37,382 bases of DNA from Alsobacter sp964544365 (GCA_964544365.1 CAZJCW010000009.1:1-37382); one strand, 5' to 3'. Positions 16,272-25,184 are shown, counted from the stretch's first letter. Notes: generated from the sequence alone by a model not told the origin. Made by a program: numbers and translations.

Positions 16272-16750
16272 TGCGCGCCATCCTCGACCTCTGCCACGAC
16301 ATCCCCGTCAGGGCGCTGCCGGACGGCACGATCCTCCTGACGGAAGGCATCACCACCGGCCGCGTCTACATCCTCGTCTCTGGCGCTATCGAAGTCCTGC
16401 GCGGCGGTACGCAGGTTACGGTGCTCGCCGAGCCGGGCTCGCTGGTCGGGGAAATGTCGGTCCTGCTGAACACGCCGCACACGGCCACCGCCCGTACGCT
16501 CGGGGAGACGACGGTTCATGAGGTGGAGAACGCCGAGGCCTTCTTCCGCGACCGCCCGGCCATGTCCTGGCTCGTCGCCAGCCTGCTCGCCCACCGCCTC
16601 AACGCCGCCACAACCTATCTTGTCGATCTGAAGCGGCAGTTCGCCGGCCACGGTGATCACCTGGAGATGATCGGCGAAGTGCTCGAATCGCTGATGTTGC
16701 AGGAAGAGCGGGATTTCAGGCCCGGCTCGGACCGCGATCCAGGGCGGTAG
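16271..16750 (+). CDS. Stand-alone cyclic nucleotide-binding-fold protein
   Basis: The 159-residue product is a single Crp-like beta-barrel domain with no helix-turn-helix DNA-binding domain. 'GRVYILVSGAIEVLRGG' (30-46) is the typical barrel segment, and 'GEMSVLLNTPHTATAR' (60-75) is the phosphate-binding cassette. The Glu (E61) is present, but the position that is normally Arg, which contacts the cyclic phosphate, appears to be His (H70). The final ~60 residues are helical ('SWLVASLLAHRLNAATTYLVDLKRQF') and may mediate oligomerisation. It is translationally coupled to the ParA-like gene. It may sense a cyclic nucleotide, an altered ligand, or none, and regulate the ATPase; that is inference. 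Confidence 0.82.
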   Translation: MRAILDLCHDIPVRALPDGTILLTEGITTGRVYILVSGAIEVLRGGTQVTVLAEPGSLVGEMSVLLNTPHTATARTLGETTVHEVENAEAFFRDRPAMSWLVASLLAHRLNAATTYLVDLKRQFAGHGDHLEMIGEVLESLMLQEERDFRPGSDRDPGR

Positions 16751-16805
16751 GGCGAGCAACGTCGAAGCCGCGCCCAAGCCTTGTCGGCCGCGTCGCGCCT
16801 GCGTC

Positions 16806-17585
16806 TCAGGCTCCGAACCACTCCGGAAGGGCCTGAGCCGGGGGGATGGGGCGTTCAAGAGGCGCATCGAGCCTGACGCGCTGGACACCCATGGCCGAGA
16901 TCCAGACGGCTTCGCCGTGGTCGGTATCGAGGACGATGTGCGCGGGGGGCGCGCCGAACTGGTGTCCTGCATTGAACACCCAGGTGGAACCGATGCGATC
17001 CGCCCACGAGCCCTCGCGAACGAAGGGCGACTGGTGGATGTGCCCGGCCACCACGAGGTCAGGGTGGTGTTGGGCGATCCACTGCTCGAGGTCCTGATCG
17101 CCCATGGTGCGACTGCCCGACCAGCTCGTGGGCGAGTTTTTCGGCGGGGCATGGTGAATCCACACCCACCGCAGCCCTTCGCGCCGACGGGCGTCGGTTT
17201 CGAGCTGGACGATCAGCCGCTCGCGCGCCAGCGGTCCGTCCCACCAAGGGCAGACAGTGAAGAGGGTGTCGCCGATCGAAAGGCTGTCGCCGTCCCCGGC
17301 GATACCGAGCTCACGGATGTCGGCGATCCAGCGGGCGGTCTTCTCGCCGTCGTCGGCACGGCTGTCGAGGTCGTGGTTGCCCGAGCAGACGATCAGGCGC
17401 GTGATTCCGGCCAGCCGCTGGAGATACTTGCGAACGACCAGCGTCTGGGCGCGAAAGTCCACGATGGACCCGACGTCCAGCGCATCGCCGGCCAGGACCA
17501 CCAGGTCGTAGCCGGGCGCGGCCTGGAGCAACCAGTCGAACTGCGGAAGCGAATAGTGCAGGTCGGCGACGAAGAGGCAGCGCAT
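16806..17585 (-). CDS. Calcineurin-like metallophosphoesterase
   Basis: This is a binuclear-metal phosphoesterase of 259 residues with the full motif set: D8-x-H10 ('ADLHYS'), G-D34 ('AGDALD'), G-N70-H71-D72 ('SGNHDLD'), H144/H145 ('IHHAPP') and G-H182-x-H184 ('GHIHQ'). No signal peptide is seen, so it is cytoplasmic. The family includes cyclic phosphodiesterases (CpdA-like), nucleases and protein phosphatases, and the substrate cannot be assigned. It is convergent with the cyclic-nucleotide-fold gene, 55 bases away, and divergent from the SDR gene. If it cleaves a cyclic nucleotide, the neighbourhood would be meaningful, but this is speculation. Confidence 0.88.
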   Translation of the reverse strand: MRCLFVADLHYSLPQFDWLLQAAPGYDLVVLAGDALDVGSIVDFRAQTLVVRKYLQRLAGITRLIVCSGNHDLDSRADDGEKTARWIADIRELGIAGDGDSLSIGDTLFTVCPWWDGPLARERLIVQLETDARRREGLRWVWIHHAPPKNSPTSWSGSRTMGDQDLEQWIAQHHPDLVVAGHIHQSPFVREGSWADRIGSTWVFNAGHQFGAPPAHIVLDTDHGEAVWISAMGVQRVRLDAPLERPIPPAQALPEWFGA

Positions 17586-17752
17586 GGTGGACCGTGACTT
17601 GACCGGGCACGATACCTAGCACGCGCCGTGCCAGCGCGACATCGCCGGGTTGATCGAACCCCTCTTGCCGGGACGCCGACTCCGGGCGAAAGCTGGCCTC
17701 GGAAGAACTGACGCGCCCCGGCACGGGGACGCGGGCATGGGAGAACGCCGGC

Positions 17753-18466
17753 ATGGATGATCGCCGCACCGCGTTGGTCACGGGCGGGACGCGCGGGATC
17801 GGGGAGGGCGTCGCGCGCGCCCTCGCGGCTCAGGGCTGGCGGGTCGTCGCCGGCAGCGCCTCGAGAGACGAACTGGACGCCTTTGCCCCCGATCCGGCCA
17901 TCGAGACGGTATGGGTCGACGTGACATCCGATGCCTCGGTCGCGGAAGCGATGGGGCATTGCGGGCGTCTCGACGGACTGGTGAACTGCGCCGGCATTCT
18001 CATGCGTGGCGGCGCGGAATTCAGCATGGACGCATTCGAGAAGACGGTGTCGGTGAACCTCCTCGGCACGATGCGCATGTGCCTCGCTGCCCGGCCCCTG
18101 CTGGCACAGCGAGGCGGGGCCATCGTCAACCTCGGCTCGATGTATTCGTTCTTCGGGGCCCCCCACGCGCCGGCCTATGCGGCCTCGAAGGGCGGCGTGG
18201 TCCAGCTGACCAAATCGCTCGCCGTGGCGTGGGCGACCGAGGGCGTGCGGGTCAACGCGGTGGCGCCGGGCTGGATCGAGACCCCTTTGACGAAGCCCGC
18301 GATCGACGACGCTGCCCGCTCCGCCGCCATCGTCGGCCGCACGCCGATGGGACGCTGGGGCGCGCCGGCCGATGTCGCCGGTGCGGTGCTGTTCCTGCTG
18401 TCCGACGCCGCCCGTTTCGTGACGGGTACGGTGCTCCCGGTGGACGGCGGCTATGCCGTCGCCTGA
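17753..18466 (+). CDS. SDR family oxidoreductase
   Basis: This is a 237-residue classical short-chain dehydrogenase. The cofactor motif 'TGGTRGIG' is at residues 10-17, 'NCAG' replaces the usual NNAG after strand 4, and the catalytic S129, Y142 and K146 ('YAASK') are present. The C-terminal 'FVTGTVLPVDGGYAVA' is typical. The start ATG follows GGGAGAA. The cupin gene begins 42 bases after its stop and the CoA ligase follows on the same strand, so this SDR is probably the first step of a small catabolic operon, oxidising or reducing an alcohol/ketone. The substrate is unknown. Confidence 0.87.
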   Translation: MDDRRTALVTGGTRGIGEGVARALAAQGWRVVAGSASRDELDAFAPDPAIETVWVDVTSDASVAEAMGHCGRLDGLVNCAGILMRGGAEFSMDAFEKTVSVNLLGTMRMCLAARPLLAQRGGAIVNLGSMYSFFGAPHAPAYAASKGGVVQLTKSLAVAWATEGVRVNAVAPGWIETPLTKPAIDDAARSAAIVGRTPMGRWGAPADVAGAVLFLLSDAARFVTGTVLPVDGGYAVA

Positions 18467-18508
18467 GCTGGCGTCCCACCGTTTTCGAACCAAGCCTGGA
18501 GAGACGCG

Positions 18509-19066
18509 ATGAACGCCCTGGACCGTGACGCCAACCGGGTCGGCCTGACCGAGAGCGAGGCGGAGAAGCGCATGCCCTATCGGCATCCACAGCCGGAATA
18601 CTCGCCGCCCGAGATCGTCATTCCCGATGCCGTGCCGACGGACGAGCGGATCTGGGTGCCGCAGGCCGAGAATGTCTGGTTTCGTCCGCTGTGCCTGTCG
18701 GCGTCGCGCGGCTACTGGCAGAACATCCTGCGCGTGCGCAAGTCCGGCGTCCTCTCGCGCCACCGCCACCCGCAGCCCGTGCATGGCTTCGTGCTCAAGG
18801 GTCGGTGGCGCTATCTCGAGCACGACTGGGTCGCCACCGAAGGCGGCTATGTCTACGAGGCCCCGGGGGAGACGCACACCCTGGTCGTCGACGAGGATGT
18901 CGAGGAGATGATGACGCTGTTCCAGGTGAACGGCGCGATGATCTACGTCGATCCCGACGGAAAGGTGCAGGGATACGAGGACGTCTTCACGAAGATCGAG
19001 ATGTGCAAGCGCCACTACGCTTCCGTGGGGCTCGGGGCGGACTACGTGGAGCGGTTCATTCGCTAA
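18509..19066 (+). CDS. Cupin protein related to 2,4'-dihydroxyacetophenone dioxygenase
   Basis: This is a single-domain cupin of 185 residues. The first cupin motif gives H85 and H87 ('RHRHPQPVHG') and the second gives H123 ('APGETHTLV'). As I recall, the characterised 2,4'-dihydroxyacetophenone dioxygenase uses three His with the same 2- and 38-residue spacing to bind iron. That enzyme cleaves the bond next to an aryl ketone to give 4-hydroxybenzoate and formate. The real substrate here may differ. The ribosome binding site GGAGAG is 5 bases upstream of the ATG. It sits between an SDR and an acyl-CoA ligase, all co-directional. Confidence 0.75.
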   Translation: MNALDRDANRVGLTESEAEKRMPYRHPQPEYSPPEIVIPDAVPTDERIWVPQAENVWFRPLCLSASRGYWQNILRVRKSGVLSRHRHPQPVHGFVLKGRWRYLEHDWVATEGGYVYEAPGETHTLVVDEDVEEMMTLFQVNGAMIYVDPDGKVQGYEDVFTKIEMCKRHYASVGLGADYVERFIR

Positions 19067-19161
19067 GGGCGGCGATCCGGAAGGATCGTCACATCGCGAT
19101 CCCTTGTGCTAGCCTCGGTGCCAACGACGGCCCAAGGGGCCGCGCCTCAGGGGGGAACGCC

Positions 19162-20790
19162 ATGCTTGGCCTCATGCAGGACTGGCCGCTGCTGATCCAC
19201 AAGATCCTGGACTACGCGGCGCAGCAGCACGGCGAACGCAAGGTGATCAGCCGCTCCGTCGAGGGGGGGATGCATGAGATCGGGTATTCCGAGGTCCGGC
19301 GGCGGGCGCTTCGGCTGGCGCGCCGCCTCGACGCCGACGGAATACGATTGGGCGACCGGGTCGCGACGCTGGCGTGGAACACGTGGCGGCACCTCGAGGC
19401 GTGGTACGGCATCACCGGGATCGGCGCGATCTACCACACTGTGAATCCTCGTCTTTTCGAGGACCAGATCGTCTACATCATGAACCACGCGGAGGATCGC
19501 ATCCTCCTGCTGGACCTGACTTTCGTGCCCTTGGCCGAAAAGCTGGCGCCCCGGCTGACGACGGTGGAGCGCTACGTCGTCCTGACCGACGCGGCGCACA
19601 TGCCCAAGACGTCGCTGAAGAACGCCGTCGCCTACGAAGACTACATCGGCGAGTCCGACGAAGACTTCGCGTGGCGGGAGTTCGACGAGAGAACGGCGGC
19701 GGGCCTCTGCTACACCTCCGGCACGACCGGCCATCCCAAGGGCGTGCTTTACTCGCACCGCTCGAACGTGCTGCACGCGATCGCGATGCTGCCGCGCGAG
19801 GTCATGGGCCTCGCCTCGACCGACCGGGTGCTGCCCATCGTCCCGCTGTTCCATGCCAACAGCTGGTCGCTGGCCTTCGCAGCGCCGATGGCCGGGGCGA
19901 CGATGGTCATGCCGGGCGCGAAGCTGGACGGGGCGTCGGTGCATGACCTGCTGGAGACGAACGCCGTCACGATCTCGGCGGCGGTTCCCACCGTCTGGCT
20001 CGGGCTGCTGGCCTACATGGAGCAGACCGGCAAGCGGCTCACGACGCTGCAGCGCGTGTTCATCGGCGGCTCGGCTTGCCCCCGGGCGATGACGGAAGCC
20101 TTCGAGCGCAAGTATGGCGTCACGGTGGTGCATGCCTGGGGCATGACGGAGATGAGCCCGATCGGGTCGGTGTGCCTCGTCAAGCCGGAAGTCGCCCACC
20201 TGAAGGACGACGCGCTCTACGACCTGAAGATGAAGCAGGGCTACGCACCCTTCACCGTCGAGATGAAGATCACCGACGACGCCGGCCGCGTCATGCCGCA
20301 CGACGGCAAGACGTTCGGCCGGCTGAAGGTGCGCGGCGTGGCGGTGTCGAGCGCCTACTTCAAGGGCGACGGCGGCGACATCCTCGATGAGGAGGGCTAT
20401 TTCGACACCGGCGACGTGGCGACGATCGACCCGCACGGGTACATGCAGATCACGGACCGCGCCAAGGACGTGATCAAGTCGGGCGGCGAGTGGATCTCGT
20501 CGATCGAGCTCGAGAACCTCGCCGTCGGCCACCCCGACGTGGCGGAGGCCGCCGTCATCGGCGTGCCCCATCCCAAATGGGACGAGCGGCCGCTGCTGGT
20601 GATCGTTGCGAAGCCGGGCACGAACCCGACGCGGGAGTCCATCCTGGCGTTCATGGACGGCAAGATCGCCAAATGGTGGATGCCGGACGACGTCGTGTTC
20701 GTCGCCGAGATCCCGCATACGGCGACCGGCAAGATCCAGAAGACGACGCTGCGCAAGACATTCGAGACCTACCGTCTCGCCGCCGACTGA
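19162..20790 (+). CDS. Acyl-CoA ligase (AMP-forming), DmdB/AlkK-like
   Basis: This ANL-superfamily ligase of 542 residues activates a carboxylate as acyl-AMP and then acyl-CoA. The P-loop motif 'YTSGTTGHPKG' is at residues 184-194, 'HAWGMTEMSP' is the A5 motif, 'YFDTGDVA' is A7, and the catalytic Lys is K524 in 'TGKIQK'. The N-terminus 'MLGLMQDWPLLIHKILDYAA' is characteristic of the group annotated as 3-(methylthio)propionyl-CoA ligase (DmdB) or medium/long-chain fatty acyl-CoA ligase. I chose ATG 19162 because of CAGGGGGGAA just before it. Lying behind the cupin gene, it may activate that enzyme's carboxylate product. No DmdC/DmdD partner is present, so a DMSP role is not supported. Confidence 0.88.
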   Translation: MLGLMQDWPLLIHKILDYAAQQHGERKVISRSVEGGMHEIGYSEVRRRALRLARRLDADGIRLGDRVATLAWNTWRHLEAWYGITGIGAIYHTVNPRLFEDQIVYIMNHAEDRILLLDLTFVPLAEKLAPRLTTVERYVVLTDAAHMPKTSLKNAVAYEDYIGESDEDFAWREFDERTAAGLCYTSGTTGHPKGVLYSHRSNVLHAIAMLPREVMGLASTDRVLPIVPLFHANSWSLAFAAPMAGATMVMPGAKLDGASVHDLLETNAVTISAAVPTVWLGLLAYMEQTGKRLTTLQRVFIGGSACPRAMTEAFERKYGVTVVHAWGMTEMSPIGSVCLVKPEVAHLKDDALYDLKMKQGYAPFTVEMKITDDAGRVMPHDGKTFGRLKVRGVAVSSAYFKGDGGDILDEEGYFDTGDVATIDPHGYMQITDRAKDVIKSGGEWISSIELENLAVGHPDVAEAAVIGVPHPKWDERPLLVIVAKPGTNPTRESILAFMDGKIAKWWMPDDVVFVAEIPHTATGKIQKTTLRKTFETYRLAAD

Positions 20791-20847
20791 ACGCGTCGTC
20801 CCTCGCGCGCGACCGGGCTGCGGCGAGGTCCGGACGAAGCCGGCTGC

Positions 20848-23800
20848 TCAGTGGCCCGGTGCGCCCGTCGGGTCGGCCTTCCGGCCGCGGCCGACCAGCG
20901 CGTGGCCGCGCTCGCGCAGCTCCTGCGCCAGCCTGTAGAGGCCCGGGATCAGGAAGATGCCGATGATCGAGGCGGCCAGCATGCCGCCGAAGACCGCCGA
21001 CCCGACGGCCTGCCGGCTCGCCGCACCCGCGCCCTGCGCGATCACCAGCGGCACGAGGCCCAGGATGAAGGCGAAGCTCGTCATCATGACCGCGCGGAAG
21101 CGCAGATGGGCGGCCTCGAGCGCCGCATCGGCGATGGGCTTGCCGTGGCTGCGCGCCTCCATGGCGAACTCGAAGATCAGGATCGCGTTCTTGGCGGCCA
21201 GGGCGACCAGCACGACGAGGCCGATCTGCGCGTAGAGGTTGTTGTCCAGCCCCATGAACAGCAGGAAGCCCATGGCGCCGGCGATGGCGACCCCGACGGA
21301 CAGCATCACCGCGACGGGCAGCGACCAGCTTTCGTACAACGCCACCAGGAACAGGTAGGCGAACAGGATCGACAGGGCGAAGATGAAGCCGGTCTGGCCG
21401 CTCGCCTCCTTTTCCTGCAGGGCGGTGCCCGTCCAGGCGAAGCCGAAGCCGGCCGGCAGCGTCTTGGCCGACACGGCCTCCATGGCAGCCAGCGAGGCGC
21501 CGGACGAGACGCCGGGCGCCGGCTCGCCGTTGATGGTCGTGGATCTCAGGTTGTTGTAGCGCACGAGGCTCGCGGTCGAGACCTCGAGCTCGCTCGACGC
21601 GATGGCGCGCAGCGGCACCATGTCGCCGGCAGCGTTGCGCACGTTGACGCGGTAGATGTCCTCGGCCTGCATGCGATCCTGCGCCCGGGCCTGGAGCATG
21701 ACCGACCACGTGCGGCCGAACTGGTTGTAGTCGTTGACATAGTAGCCGCCGAGCGTGGCCTGCAGGGCGCCGAACACGTCGGAGAGGTTGATGCCGAGCT
21801 GCTGCAGCCGCTCGCGGTCGAGGTCGAGGCGCAGCTGCGGCGTCGATACGGAGAAGCTGGACCGGACGCCGGCGAGGTTGGGGTTCTGGTTCGCGTTGAT
21901 GACGAGCCCGCGCGACACCTGCGCCAGCGTGTCGATGGACGCGCCCTGCAGGTCGAGGAGCTGGTATTCGAAGCCGGACCCCGTCCCCAGCCCGATGATC
22001 GGCGGCAGGTTGAAGGCGAAGGCCACGCCGGCCGAAACGGTGTTCAGCTTCGGCTGGATCCGCCGCAGCATCGCCTGGACGGTTTGCGGCTGTCCGCTCC
22101 GGCCGGCGATCGCCTGGCGTTCCTCGAAGGACTTGAGGCCGGCGATGAAGGACGCCCGGTTCGACAGGACAAGGCCCTCGGTGATCGAGTACCCGGTCAC
22201 GGTGATCAACGACCCGAGGCCCGGCTCGCTGCGGAGGATCTCCTCGATCTGCCGCGCGACATCCTGCGTCCGGTTGACCGAAGCGCCGGGGGGCAGCTGG
22301 ACTTCGGCCATGAAGGCACCCTGGTCCTCGTCCGGCAGGAAGCCCGTGGGGGTGATCTTGCCCAGCCAGCCGGCAAGGACGAGCGACACCAGCAGCAGCC
22401 CGACGGTGAGGCTGACGCGCCGGACGAGGATCCGGCACCCCGACACGTAGCCGTCGCGCGCCTTGTCGATGCCGGCCTGCATCTTGCGGATGATCCCGAT
22501 CGGCTTCATGCCGTGGGTGAGCAGGATCGAGCAGAGCGCAGGAGACAGGGAGAGGGCGTTGACCGCGGAGATCACCATCGCCACCGACACGGCGACGGCG
22601 AACTGCTGGTAAAGCTGTCCGGTAATGCCCGGGATGAAGGCCGTGGGGACGAAAACCGACAGCAGAACGAGCGTGATGGCGATGATCGGGCCGGTGATCT
22701 CGGCCATCGCCTTCTTCGTGGCATCGGCGGGCGACAGGTCCGGGTGCTCATGCAGCACGCGCTCGACGTTCTCCACGACGACGATGGCATCGTCGACGAC
22801 GATGCCGATGGCCAGCACCAGCGCCAGCAGGGATACGGTGTTGGCGGAGAACCCCAGCGCCAGCATCACCGCGAAGGTGCCGATGAGCGAGACCGGCACG
22901 GCGATGATCGGCACCAGCGTCGCGCGCAGGCTGCCGAGGAAGACGAACACGACGATGCCGACCAGCACGAACGCCTCGATCAGCGTGTGCACGACCTCGC
23001 TGATCGTGTCCTTCACGAAGATCGTCGTGTCGTAGACGATCTCGATCTCCATATCCTCGGGGAAGCGGGTCCGCATTTCGGCCAGCGCCTTGCGGATGCC
23101 TTCGGCCACGGCGACCGCATTGGCGCCGGGCGCCTGGTAGATGCCGATGGCCGTTCCGGGTCGACCGTTGAGGAAGCTCTGCGAATCGAGCCGCTTGGCT
23201 CCCACGCTGACCTCCGCGACGTCGCGGACGCGAACGGTGCTGCCATCCGGGCTGGCCCTCACGATGATGGCGCCGAACTCCTCCGGCGTCGTGAGGCGGC
23301 CTTGCGTGGTGATGGTGAGCTGGAACTGCGTGTCGCCGGTCAGCGGCGCGGCGCCGATGCGTCCGACGGCCGCCTGGGCGTTCTGAGACTGGATGGCCTT
23401 GATGAGGTCGGCCGGCGTCAGGTTCAGGGCGGTCATCCGCTCGATGTTGAGCTCGACGTTCATCGCGTAGTCGAGCGAGCCGAACAGCGAGACACTCCCC
23501 ACGCCGGGCACGCGGCCCAGCGTGTCGAGCATGTTGATGGTCACGTAGTTCGACAGGAACAGGCCATCGAAGGTTCCCTTGGGCGAGTAGACGGCCGGAA
23601 CCTGCAGCAGCGCCGACGACGCCTTGGCGACGGTGACGCCTGCGCGCTGGACCTCCTGCGGCAGCTTGGGCAGGGCCAGCTGAACGCGGTTGAGCACGTT
23701 GACGGCGTTCAGATCGGGGTCGCTGCCCACCGCGAAAGACACCGACAGGCTGTAGCTGCCGTCGTTGCCCGAGGTCGACTTCATGTAGAGCATCTTGTCG

Positions 23801-24018
23801 ACGCCGTTGACCTGCTGCTCGATGAGCTGGGCAATGGTCTGCTCGACGACCTGCGCGGACGCGCCCTGGTAGCTCGCCTTCACCGACACCTGCGGCGGCA
23901 CGATGTCCGGGAACTGGGCCACCGGGATGCGGAAGATGGCGAGCAGGCCGGCAATCGTGATCACGATGGAGATCACGAAGGCCATGCGCGGCCGGTCGAC
24001 GAAGACGGCGGAGATCAT
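20848..24018 (-). CDS. RND efflux pump, inner-membrane transporter (AcrB/MexB, HAE1 type)
   Basis: This is a proton-driven tripartite efflux pump subunit of 1056 residues. The layout is typical: helix 1 near the N-terminus ('AFVISIVITIAGLLAIFRI'), large periplasmic loops, the helix-4 motif 'GIVVDDAIVVVENVER' with the Asp-Asp proton relay, and the helix-10 'AAKNAILIFEFA' with the relay Lys. 'GFLPDEDQGAFMAEVQLPPGAS' starts the second periplasmic loop. It follows its adaptor gene by 50 bases on the same strand. No outer-membrane channel gene and no TetR/MarR regulator are next to it, so the pump must recruit a TolC-type channel encoded elsewhere. Confidence 0.95.
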   Translation of the reverse strand: MISAVFVDRPRMAFVISIVITIAGLLAIFRIPVAQFPDIVPPQVSVKASYQGASAQVVEQTIAQLIEQQVNGVDKMLYMKSTSGNDGSYSLSVSFAVGSDPDLNAVNVLNRVQLALPKLPQEVQRAGVTVAKASSALLQVPAVYSPKGTFDGLFLSNYVTINMLDTLGRVPGVGSVSLFGSLDYAMNVELNIERMTALNLTPADLIKAIQSQNAQAAVGRIGAAPLTGDTQFQLTITTQGRLTTPEEFGAIIVRASPDGSTVRVRDVAEVSVGAKRLDSQSFLNGRPGTAIGIYQAPGANAVAVAEGIRKALAEMRTRFPEDMEIEIVYDTTIFVKDTISEVVHTLIEAFVLVGIVVFVFLGSLRATLVPIIAVPVSLIGTFAVMLALGFSANTVSLLALVLAIGIVVDDAIVVVENVERVLHEHPDLSPADATKKAMAEITGPIIAITLVLLSVFVPTAFIPGITGQLYQQFAVAVSVAMVISAVNALSLSPALCSILLTHGMKPIGIIRKMQAGIDKARDGYVSGCRILVRRVSLTVGLLLVSLVLAGWLGKITPTGFLPDEDQGAFMAEVQLPPGASVNRTQDVARQIEEILRSEPGLGSLITVTGYSITEGLVLSNRASFIAGLKSFEERQAIAGRSGQPQTVQAMLRRIQPKLNTVSAGVAFAFNLPPIIGLGTGSGFEYQLLDLQGASIDTLAQVSRGLVINANQNPNLAGVRSSFSVSTPQLRLDLDRERLQQLGINLSDVFGALQATLGGYYVNDYNQFGRTWSVMLQARAQDRMQAEDIYRVNVRNAAGDMVPLRAIASSELEVSTASLVRYNNLRSTTINGEPAPGVSSGASLAAMEAVSAKTLPAGFGFAWTGTALQEKEASGQTGFIFALSILFAYLFLVALYESWSLPVAVMLSVGVAIAGAMGFLLFMGLDNNLYAQIGLVVLVALAAKNAILIFEFAMEARSHGKPIADAALEAAHLRFRAVMMTSFAFILGLVPLVIAQGAGAASRQAVGSAVFGGMLAASIIGIFLIPGLYRLAQELRERGHALVGRGRKADPTGAPGH

Positions 24019-24068
24019 GGGAACTGCCTTGCCTGCGGGGCCGGGATCACTGGGCGGTCACGGGGCCT

Positions 24069-25184
24069 TCACGAACGGGCCGGCGCGGCGGGAGACACCG
24101 TCGGCGCCACCTGCATGCCCGGCCGAACGCGAACCATGCCTTCGACGATGACCCGGTCGCCGGCGGCGAGGCCCTTCTCGACGATGGTGAATCCGCTGCG
24201 TTGCGAGCCGATCTGCAGCCGCTTGACCTGCACCTTGTCACCTTCGCCGACGACGAGGACGAATGGGCCCTGCTGGTCGATGGCGACGGCGGCCGAAGGC
24301 ACGACGAGGCGCTTCTCGGGTTCGCCGATGGCCAGGACGACCCGCACGGACGATCCGTCGATGAGCGTGCCCTGCGGATTGGGGATCGTGGCGCGCACGG
24401 TGACGCTGTCCGTGCCCTGGTTGGCCACCACGTCGAGCAGCTGAACCCGCCCGGACTCGCCGTACATCGACCCATCCGCGAGACGCAGCCGCACGTCGAT
24501 GCGCTGGGGCTCGCCGCCGGCCCTCTGGCGCGCCTGCAGAAGCTCGCGCTGGGTCACCGGGAAGGTCACGTTGATGGGATTGATGCTCACGATGGTGGCG
24601 AGCGGGCCGGTCGCCGGGTTCACCAGATTCCCGGGGGTCACGCTCGCCGTGCCGATCCGGCCGTCGATCGGCGCGGAGATTTCCGTGTAGGACAGGTTGA
24701 TCTCGGCGGTGCGCAAGGCGGCCTGGGCCTTCGCCACGTCCGCCTTGGCCTTCGCATCCTCGGCGATGCGCTGGTCCAGCGTCGCCTGCGGGGCGTTGCC
24801 CCGCTCGGCCAGGTCCTTGGTGCGGGCGAGTTGCACGATGGCGTTGGCCTCGATCGCCTGGGCGGCGGCCAGATCGGCCTTGCGCTGATCGACCGTGGCC
24901 TCGTAGGGCGCCTTGTCGATGACGAAGAGCACGTCGCCCTTCTTCACCATCTGGCCTTCCTTGAAGCGCTGCTCGACGATGAAACCTTCCACGCGCGCCC
25001 GCAGGTCCACCTTTTCGGCGGCCTGGATGCGGCCGAGGAAATCCGCGCTGTCTGAAATCGCCTGCATGGCCGCGGGTGTGACCACCACGGCCGGAAGCCC
25101 TGCCGGGGGCGTCTGGGCCAGGGCCGACAGCGGAGCGACGAGACAGGCGACGAGCGCCACGGTGCGAAGATCGCGCAGAACCAT
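24069..25184 (-). CDS. RND efflux periplasmic adaptor subunit (AcrA/MexA type)
   Basis: This membrane-fusion protein joins the RND pump to an outer-membrane channel; 371 residues. An N-terminal signal ('MVLRDLRTVALVACLVAPLSA') ends at 'ALA-Q', so it is exported without a lipobox Cys. Lipoyl-like half motifs ('VDLRARVEGFI', 'LSYTEISAPIDGRIG') flank an alpha-hairpin rich in Ala, Lys and Gln. I chose the ATG at 25184 because AAAGGG lies 8-9 bases upstream and the signal peptide then starts at once; the ATG at 25208 has a Shine-Dalgarno touching it. It is the first of the two pump genes, 76 bases after the uracil-DNA glycosylase gene. Confidence 0.92.
   Translation of the reverse strand: MVLRDLRTVALVACLVAPLSALAQTPPAGLPAVVVTPAAMQAISDSADFLGRIQAAEKVDLRARVEGFIVEQRFKEGQMVKKGDVLFVIDKAPYEATVDQRKADLAAAQAIEANAIVQLARTKDLAERGNAPQATLDQRIAEDAKAKADVAKAQAALRTAEINLSYTEISAPIDGRIGTASVTPGNLVNPATGPLATIVSINPINVTFPVTQRELLQARQRAGGEPQRIDVRLRLADGSMYGESGRVQLLDVVANQGTDSVTVRATIPNPQGTLIDGSSVRVVLAIGEPEKRLVVPSAAVAIDQQGPFVLVVGEGDKVQVKRLQIGSQRSGFTIVEKGLAAGDRVIVEGMVRVRPGMQVAPTVSPAAPARS

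Noticed and set aside
19162..20790. DMSP demethylation pathway from the DmdB-like ligase
   Set aside because: No dmdA, dmdC or dmdD is present, and the neighbouring SDR and cupin point elsewhere. This ligase group is broad and often misnamed.
20791..20847. Terminator between the CoA ligase and RND pump genes
   Set aside because: Only 4-base CCGG pairings are found; nothing strong enough to call.
20851..24444. A 1197-codon plus-strand frame opposite the RND pump
   Set aside because: It is rich in His, Asp, Arg and Gly as a mirror of the pump's codon use. The pump on the other strand is unambiguous.
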